NCBI RefSeq assembly: GCF_000175935.2
Contig: NC_014841.1
Location: forward strand, 62,001-126,000
Direction: 5' to 3'
DNA: 64,000 nt
From: Pantoea sp. At-9b
Lineage (GTDB): Bacteria > Pseudomonadota > Gammaproteobacteria > Enterobacterales > Enterobacteriaceae
The position numbers and the translations under genes were made by a program. Below are positions 54,460-64,000 of this stretch, in pieces. The first letter of the stretch is position 1. Every line of letters starts with the position of its first letter. The notes beneath the pieces were generated by a model that was not told the origin of the DNA, made no database searches, and was given only the letters and a program-made list of their open reading frames with translations.

Positions 54460-55290
54460 ATGAAAGACGTGATTGTGGTGATTGGTGCGGGTTCAATCGG
54501 GCAGGCGATTGCTCGTCGGGTCAGCCAGGGCAAAACGGTATTGCTGGCGGATCTCCGTGCTGAAAACACCGAAGCGGCGGCGAAAGTGCTACGCGATGCC
54601 GGTTTCGTGGTATCCACCAGTCAGGTGGATGTCTCGTCGCGCGACTCCATTCAGACGTTGGTGAAAACGGCGACGGCGCTAGGCCCGGTAAAAGGGGTGA
54701 TCAACGCGGCTGGGGTGTCGCCTTCACAGGCCTCATCGAAAACGATTTTAAACGTTGACCTTTATGGTACGGCGGTGATCCTTGAAGAGTTCGGTCAGGT
54801 TATTGCTGAAGGTGGCTCGGGTATTATTATTGCCTCCCAGTCCGGTCACCGCCTGCCGCCGCTGAGCGTGGAACAGAACGAGGCACTGGCAACCACGCCC
54901 ACGGAAGACCTGCTGGCGCTGCCGTTTTTGCAGGAAGACACCATCACCGATCCGCTGCTGGCGTATCAATACTCAAAACGCGGCAATGCGCTGCGCGTAA
55001 TGGCAGAAGCGGTGAAGTGGGGCAAGCGTGGTGCACGCGTCAATACCATCAGTCCGGGGATCATCTATACCCCGCTGGCGAATGATGAGTTGTCCGGACC
55101 ACGTGGCGCAGGCTATCGCAATATGCTGGCGCGCTCGCCGGTTGGCCGTGGCGGCACCCCCGATGAAGTGGGTGCGCTGGCTGCCTTGCTGATGGGACCA
55201 GAAGGCACTTTTATTACCGGCAGCGATTTCCTGATGGACGGCGGCGTGACGGCGTCATACTGGTACGGCGATTTAAAACCGACGAAATAA
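54460..55290 (+). CDS. Short-chain dehydrogenase/reductase
   Basis: A 276-residue SDR. The cofactor motif is atypical (VVIGAGSIGQAIARRV, GAGxxG rather than GxxxGxG). The active-site Ser is in IIASQSGHRL, and YQYSKRG supplies Tyr and Lys. NTISPGIIYTPLA and ITGSDFLMDGG are typical of the C-terminal half. ATG 54460 follows CGGAG; GTG 54454 is less likely. It is convergent with the licT gene, with no bases between their stop codons. Substrate unknown. Confidence 0.85.
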   Translation: MKDVIVVIGAGSIGQAIARRVSQGKTVLLADLRAENTEAAAKVLRDAGFVVSTSQVDVSSRDSIQTLVKTATALGPVKGVINAAGVSPSQASSKTILNVDLYGTAVILEEFGQVIAEGGSGIIIASQSGHRLPPLSVEQNEALATTPTEDLLALPFLQEDTITDPLLAYQYSKRGNALRVMAEAVKWGKRGARVNTISPGIIYTPLANDELSGPRGAGYRNMLARSPVGRGGTPDEVGALAALLMGPEGTFITGSDFLMDGGVTASYWYGDLKPTK

Positions 55291-56118
55291 TCAGTGTTGT
55301 AAGCGGCTGATATGCATACTCAGCCAGGTGAGTTCTTCCTTTGGCAACGACAACTGATATTTCTCCTGAATATAGTCGCGAATCGTCCAGGCAACGGACA
55401 TGGCTTCAGGATGGAATTTCAGCAGCTCCTGGTAAAAGTCTTCACCCGCACCCGTACTGATTTTTCCGGCCAGTATGCGTTCAGCAAAGTAACGCAGATG
55501 CGTAATAAAACGGTTGTAGTTAATCGACGTCACATCAATCGACACATTTAACTTGTAACGCACAATCTCGGCGATGCGGTTGACCAGTTGTACCTGCTGG
55601 TGAGCCGTATCCTGACTGGCACTTCCTGACGCATTAATCAGGTGGAATGCGATGTGCACCGCCTCATCATCACCCAGCTCCAGTTGAAAACGGGCCTCCA
55701 CCATCGCTCTGGCCTGTAAACCAATGGCGTACTCTTTCTGATAATAGCGTTGCACTTCCCAGCTCAGCTTATTGGTGATCACCTGACCCGCACGGGCACG
55801 CTCAGCGGCGAACCACAGATGCTCCGTCAGGGTGAAAAACAGTACCGAATGCAGCTTTTCAGCATACTGAGCCTGCGCCAGGGTGATGATGTCATGGGTG
55901 ATATCAAACCAGGCAACGGGTATCGTGTTGGTCAGCGAGAAATAGTGGCGTGACTTGAGATGTTCCAGCGGGATAAACACCTGCTCAATCCCGGACGCGT
56001 TCACCTGCGTACCGGGGCGAGCACCAAAGCCAATCCCTTTACCAAACAGAATCATCTCTTGCTGATCATGCTCCACCAGCAACATGCTGTTATTCAGCGA
56101 TTTCTTCACTGTAATCAC
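55291..56118 (-). CDS. licT: BglG/LicT-family transcriptional antiterminator
   Basis: A 275-residue RNA-binding antiterminator. The N-terminal CAT domain (about residues 1-55, VKKSLNNSMLLVEHDQQEMILFGKGIGFG) recognises a RAT site in the bgl leader. Two PRD domains follow, with regulatory His residues (FFTLTEHLWFAAERARAG, AVHIAFHLINA, RFITHLRYFAERI) phosphorylated by the PTS. A GTG start at 56118 is used. It is the last gene of the operon, 22 bases after the GH1 gene, so its expression depends on the terminator it opens. Confidence 0.9.
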   Translation of the reverse strand: MITVKKSLNNSMLLVEHDQQEMILFGKGIGFGARPGTQVNASGIEQVFIPLEHLKSRHYFSLTNTIPVAWFDITHDIITLAQAQYAEKLHSVLFFTLTEHLWFAAERARAGQVITNKLSWEVQRYYQKEYAIGLQARAMVEARFQLELGDDEAVHIAFHLINASGSASQDTAHQQVQLVNRIAEIVRYKLNVSIDVTSINYNRFITHLRYFAERILAGKISTGAGEDFYQELLKFHPEAMSVAWTIRDYIQEKYQLSLPKEELTWLSMHISRLQH

Positions 56119-56140
56119 GTCGATACCCGTCCCTGCGTCG

Positions 56141-59409
<3,269 letters not shown>

Positions 59410-59430
59410 ATACCCCCCTCTTTTTTTGCC

Positions 59431-59481
59431 AAAAAAAAGACCTGAAGCCAGCTTCCGATTTGGAAGCGAGCTTCAGGTCTT
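59431..59481 (-). terminator. Leader terminator of the bgl operon
   Basis: On the minus strand, AAGACCTGAAGC pairs with GCTTCAGGTCTT (12 bp), enclosing a second 6-bp stem GCTTCC/GGAAGC, and is followed by eight T residues. It lies 22 bases before the PTS gene start. It overlaps the RAT site on its 5' side, the classic antitermination layout. Confidence 0.88.
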
Positions 59482-59504
59482 GCCTGGTTACCCAGTTACA
59501 CGCC
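59475..59504 (-). promoter_or_regulatory. RAT antiterminator site for LicT/BglG
   Basis: The 30-base minus-strand segment carries the RAT elements GTGTAACTG and CCAGGCAAGACCT, close to the bgl consensus (TGTTACTG, then GCAGGCAAAACCT). Its 3' part is the 5' arm of the terminator, so binding of the antiterminator would block terminator folding. The match to the consensus is from memory. Confidence 0.8.
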
Positions 59505-59512
59505 TGACGACA

Positions 59513-59542
59513 GTTCTAACGTCAGCGGCAAAGTTCTGTCAA
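59513..59542 (-). promoter_or_regulatory. Candidate sigma-70 promoter of the bgl operon
   Basis: On the minus strand, TTGACA (59542-59537) is followed after 18 bases by TAGAAC (59518-59513), a fair -10. It places the transcript start near 59505, just ahead of the RAT site. The LacI gene ends only about 50 bases upstream. Confidence 0.55.
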
Positions 59543-59591
59543 AACAATCCCGAACGGTTAATGATGAATTGTGATGCGCACGACGTTTTGT

Positions 59592-60605
59592 TCAGGCATA
59601 CGGACCATCACAGACCGATTGTCGATGGATTAATTCGCCACACATCAGGGGCAGCGCGGCAACCTCTTCACCATCCAGCATTTTCGTGAGTTGCGCCAGG
59701 GCGTTGGAGACCATTTCGGCCATCGGGACATGCACCGATGTCAGCGCCGGAATGGTGTAGGACGCCATTGGAATATCATCGAAACTGAGCAGGGAGACAT
59801 CCTGCGGCATCCGCTTGCCCGCATTGTGCAGGGCAGAGGCGGCTCCGATAGCCATATCGTCGTTACTGGCGACAATCGCCGAGAATGTCACGTTGCGTGC
59901 CAGCAATTCCTCGGCGGCTCGCTTACCGCTTTCCATGGTCCAGCACCCATCCAGCATTAACGCCGGTGCCATCGGCAAATTATTCTGGGTCATGGCGGCC
60001 TGGAACCCTTTCAAACGGCTGAGGCCGGTGTGTGAACTGCCCATCCCTTTGATAAACGCGATATCGCGATGTCCACGGCGAATCAAATAGTTCACCGCAT
60101 CGCAAGTGTCTTTCTCATGGTCGGCACAAACGGAATATTGGGGGAATTTTTTTAAGCGACGGTTCAGGATGATCAGCGGTTTGCTCAGGGTGGGGATCAA
60201 TGCGTCGATTTCTTCCACGCTCAGGTAGCGTGGGTAAATGATCACCGCATCACAACGGCTGTCGATGAGGAAATGAATCGCGTCGCGTTCTTGTTGCGCA
60301 TTGTGTTTACCATCGGCCAATACCAGTTGGGAGCCAAGTTGCTCGGTCAGGGTCGCCACCTGAAACATCAGTTCGCTGAAAAACGGCCCATGATACAGGG
60401 TGTTGGGCACCATCAGACCAATGCTATGCGAACGGTTGGTCGCCAGGTTACGCGCCACCAGATTGGGGCGATAGCCCATCTCGTCAACTGCCTGCATCAC
60501 TTTGTCGCGCACCGTTTTGGACACATAACTGTGTCCGGCCAGTACGCGGGATACGGTTGCCTTCGAAACGCCTGCGCGTTGGGCAACATCAAGCATGGTA
60601 ATCAT
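59592..60605 (-). CDS. LacI-family repressor (AscG-like)
   Basis: A 337-residue LacI-type repressor. The N-terminal helix-turn-helix is MLDVAQRAGVSKATVSRVLAG, the hinge helix follows at about 50-58 (PNLVARNLATNRS), and the core is a periplasmic-binding-type sugar-sensing domain (IGLMVPNTLYHGPFF, VASNDDMAIGAASAL, LSFDDIPMASYTIP). It lies between the bgl operon and the divergent chb-like PTS operon. Two palindromic operators in the gap fit AACCGGTT-type LacI binding. Its likely inducer is a phosphorylated or free beta-glucoside. AAGGAA precedes the start. Confidence 0.9.
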   Translation of the reverse strand: MITMLDVAQRAGVSKATVSRVLAGHSYVSKTVRDKVMQAVDEMGYRPNLVARNLATNRSHSIGLMVPNTLYHGPFFSELMFQVATLTEQLGSQLVLADGKHNAQQERDAIHFLIDSRCDAVIIYPRYLSVEEIDALIPTLSKPLIILNRRLKKFPQYSVCADHEKDTCDAVNYLIRRGHRDIAFIKGMGSSHTGLSRLKGFQAAMTQNNLPMAPALMLDGCWTMESGKRAAEELLARNVTFSAIVASNDDMAIGAASALHNAGKRMPQDVSLLSFDDIPMASYTIPALTSVHVPMAEMVSNALAQLTKMLDGEEVAALPLMCGELIHRQSVCDGPYA

Positions 60606-60726
60606 TCATGTTCCTTGTTAGCTCACCAACCCATTGTAACCAATAACCCCGCTAACAGTAAAAGCCTGCCGGAAAATAATGCGTTGCCGATATCGTTAAA
60701 ATTAAACGCCCTGACAATGGGATAAT

Positions 60727-60742
60727 CTGAAACCGGTTGCAG
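60727..60742. promoter_or_regulatory. LacI-type operator 1
   Basis: CTGAAACCGGTTGCAG is a near-perfect palindrome with the AACCGGTT core common to LacI-family operators (AscG/GalR-like). It is 122 bases upstream of the repressor gene. Confidence 0.7.
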
Positions 60743-60814
60743 ATTATTTTAACTTCATCACAAAATAACGTGATACTTCGTTTGAGTTATAGATCACAAA
60801 AAAGATAAATGAAT

Positions 60815-60830
60815 CTGTAACCGGTTGCAG
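60815..60830. promoter_or_regulatory. LacI-type operator 2
   Basis: CTGTAACCGGTTGCAG differs from operator 1 by one base and is 88 bases away, about eight helical turns. It is 46 bases before the PTS IIB gene. The pair could support DNA looping by a tetrameric or dimer-of-dimers repressor. Confidence 0.7.
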
Positions 60831-60875
60831 ATGTGGCGAGTGACGCGTAAGAATTTAGAAAAAAAGGAGGGTGTC

Positions 60876-61196
60876 ATGGTTAAAATCTTATTGTGTTGCT
60901 CAGCAGGAATGTCCACCAGCATGGTGGTGCAGAGAATGGAGAAAGCCGCGGTGCAACTGAGTCTGGATGCCCGTATCGAGGCGGTTGGCATGGAGGAGTT
61001 CAGGGATAAAATCGCGGATTACGACTGCTGTCTGCTCGGTCCACAAATCAAATACAAACTCGCTGATTTCCAACAACGCGCAGCAGAATTTAATAAACCC
61101 GTCACCGTCATTAATACCATGGATTACGGCATGCTGAATGGTGAAAAAATTCTGAAGTCTGCCCTTTCCCTGATTGATTCCCACAAGGGGGCTTAA
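60876..61196 (+). CDS. PTS lactose/cellobiose-type IIB
   Basis: A 106-residue PTS enzyme IIB. The phospho-carrier Cys8 lies in LLCCSAGMSTSMVVQRM, as in ChbB and CelA. It passes phosphate from IIA to the sugar bound by the IIC. ATG 60876 follows AAAGGAGGG; a 60825 codon is in the promoter region. Its stop overlaps the IIC start by one base. Confidence 0.92.
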   Translation: MVKILLCCSAGMSTSMVVQRMEKAAVQLSLDARIEAVGMEEFRDKIADYDCCLLGPQIKYKLADFQQRAAEFNKPVTVINTMDYGMLNGEKILKSALSLIDSHKGA

Positions 61197-62508
61197 TGAG
61201 CACACTGGCTGATTCATTATTTGGGGTGATCGAGAATCGTATCAGTCCGATTGCCGCGCGGCTCTCCTCGCAGCGACATGTGGTGGCGATTAAAGATGGT
61301 TTTATTGCGTCGATGCCATTTTTAATTGTTGGCTCTTTTATGCTGCTGTTCTCGCATCCTCCGTTCAGTGAAACCAGCCAGTGGGGGTTTGCTCAGTGGT
61401 GGCTGGGTATTGTCAGACAGTACAACGACCAACTGATGATGCCCTATAACATGACGATGGGCATTATGGCGGTGTTTATCACCGGCGCTATCGCCTATAA
61501 CCTGGCACAGAGCTACAAACTCAACGGTCTGATGGCGGCGCTGTTGGCGTTGATGACGTTCCTGGTGGTCGCTGCGCCGGCCAAAGATGGCACCCTTTCT
61601 GTTGCTTCGCTCGGTGGGGAAGGAATATTCACCGCGATACTTATCAGCCTGTATTGTACCGAAGTGATGCATCTGCTGGTGAAGTACAACATCGGTTTCA
61701 AACTGCCGGAACAGGTGCCGCCGAAAATCCGCCAGTCCTTCGACCTGCTGATCCCGATTGTGGTGATCTTCCTGACCCTCTATCCGCTGAATCTGTTTAT
61801 GCAGAGCCACTTCGGCTTACTCATTCCTCAGGCGATTATGGCGGTGTTTGCCCCGATCATCTCGGCGGCTGACTCCCTGCCTGCGGTGTTGATTGCGGTG
61901 CTGTTATGCCATCTGCTGTGGTTTGCCGGTATTCATGGCGCAGCGATTGTTGGCGGCATTTTGCAGGCGTTCTGGTTGAGTAATCTGGGTCTCAATCAGG
62001 AAGCGTTAACTGCCGGGGAGCCAATTCCAAAAATCTTTATTGAACCGTTCTGGCAGTTCTTTATTACCGTCGGGGGTTCAGGTGCCACCATGGGGCTGGT
62101 TATTCTTTACCTGCGCAGTCGCTCCGCGCATCTGCGTTCTATCGGCCGTCTCGGCTTGGTACCCGGCATGTTCAACATTAACGAACCGATTATCTTCGGC
62201 TCGCCGGTGGTGATGAACCCGCTGCTGTTCATTCCGTTTATTACCACGCCGCTGCTGAACGCCATCATTGCCTGGACAGCCACGCGTACCAATCTGATCA
62301 ACCACGTGATTTCACTCGCCCCCTGGACCACCCCCGGACCGATTGGTGCGGCCTGGTCCACCGGCTGGGACTGGCGTGCGGTGATACTGGTGATCTTCCT
62401 GATTGGCTTGTCGACCCTGATTTATTACCCGTTTTTCAAAATGTATGAGCGCCAACTGCTGCAACAGGAAGCGGAGATGGCTAACGCAACCCTGGCAGAG
62501 GAGATGAA

Positions 62509-62512
<4 letters not shown>
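61196..62512 (+). CDS. PTS lactose/cellobiose-type IIC permease
   Basis: A 438-residue membrane permease of the cellobiose/diacetylchitobiose family (ChbC/CelB). It has about ten hydrophobic helices, with LWFAGIHGAAIVGGILQAFW and FNINEPIIFGSPVVMNPLLF as typical landmarks around the sugar site. It imports a beta-disaccharide together with the IIB and IIA encoded on either side. The stop overlaps the IIA start by 4 bases. Confidence 0.93.

Positions 62513-64000
<1,488 letters not shown>

Noticed and set aside
55285..55296. Abutting stop codons of the SDR and licT genes as a sign of a regulatory element
   Set aside because: Convergent genes often end this close and no hairpin or other motif is visible there.
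60757..60774. ATCAC-N8-GTGAT as a CRP site in the LacI/PTS gap
   Set aside because: The half-sites are in the reverse order for CRP and the spacing is wrong; it may be another protein's site but evidence is too thin.

Overview
The window looks like a chromosomal segment of a plant-associated enterobacterium, most likely Erwiniaceae (Pantoea/Erwinia type) or a close relative. This rests on enterobacterial gene families (AcrAB-type RND pump, RamA/MarA-type regulator, DUF1471 exported peptide, Bgl and Chb-type PTS, AlsE/AlsK homologues, FepA-type receptor) and on a strong bias towards plant-derived substrates: beta-glucosides, coniferyl aldehyde, feruloyl or tannin esters, sugar acids and nitriles. 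No rRNA, tRNA, CRISPR array, phage or insertion sequence was seen. Genus assignment is inference only.

Layout. 0-3 kb: the tail of an operon ending in an MSMEG_0569-type flavoprotein and a PrpE/Acs-like acyl-CoA synthetase, probably the end of a Nit1C (nitrilase)-like cluster. 3-4.2 kb: one or more unknown small genes and a regulatory region with repeated GGTCAT elements. 4.2-14.2 kb: a ten-gene operon (DeoR regulator, sugar-binding protein, ABC ATPase, two permeases, AlsE-like epimerase, AlsK-like ROK kinase, PfkB kinase, second sugar-binding protein, nucleoside hydrolase). It appears built to import a glycosylated or nucleoside-like compound, cleave it and feed the sugar phosphate into central metabolism. 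14.3-18.5 kb: an orphan SsuA-like binding protein, a DJ-1/PfpI protein, and a coniferyl-aldehyde-dehydrogenase-like enzyme divergent from a LysR regulator.

18.8-25.1 kb: a tetronate (C4 acid sugar) operon with DeoR regulator, MFS transporter, OtnC-type decarboxylase, a cytosolic ModA-like binding protein, an Asp/Glu-racemase-like protein, an OtnK-type kinase and an OtnI-type isomerase. The dehydrogenase normally expected is absent. 25.2-29.6 kb: a secreted tannase/feruloyl esterase, then a LysR regulator divergent from an old yellow enzyme, and a DUF488 protein. 29.7-35 kb: a Fur-box-preceded FepA-type receptor, a small unknown gene pair, an exported flavodoxin and an OprD-type porin. 35-43.9 kb: oxidoreductase, two MFS exporters flanking an AraC regulator, two unknown genes, a ClC-type channel, a small hypothetical protein and a cupin. 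44-48.7 kb: an AcrAB-like RND pump preceded by its own RamA-like regulator. 48.9-55.3 kb: a DUF1471 peptide, a LysR regulator, alcohol dehydrogenase, a carboxymuconolactone-decarboxylase-like protein, an NTP/NDP-type transporter overlapping a Tat-exported F420-reductase-like protein, and a short-chain dehydrogenase.

55.3-64 kb: two beta-glucoside systems. One is a bgl operon on the minus strand (PTS IIBCA, 6-phospho-beta-glucosidase, LicT/BglG antiterminator) with a recognisable RAT site and terminator in its leader. The other is a plus-strand chb-like operon (PTS IIB, IIC, IIA and a second GH1 enzyme cut by the window end). A LacI-type repressor is encoded between them, with two near-identical palindromic operators in the divergent promoter region.
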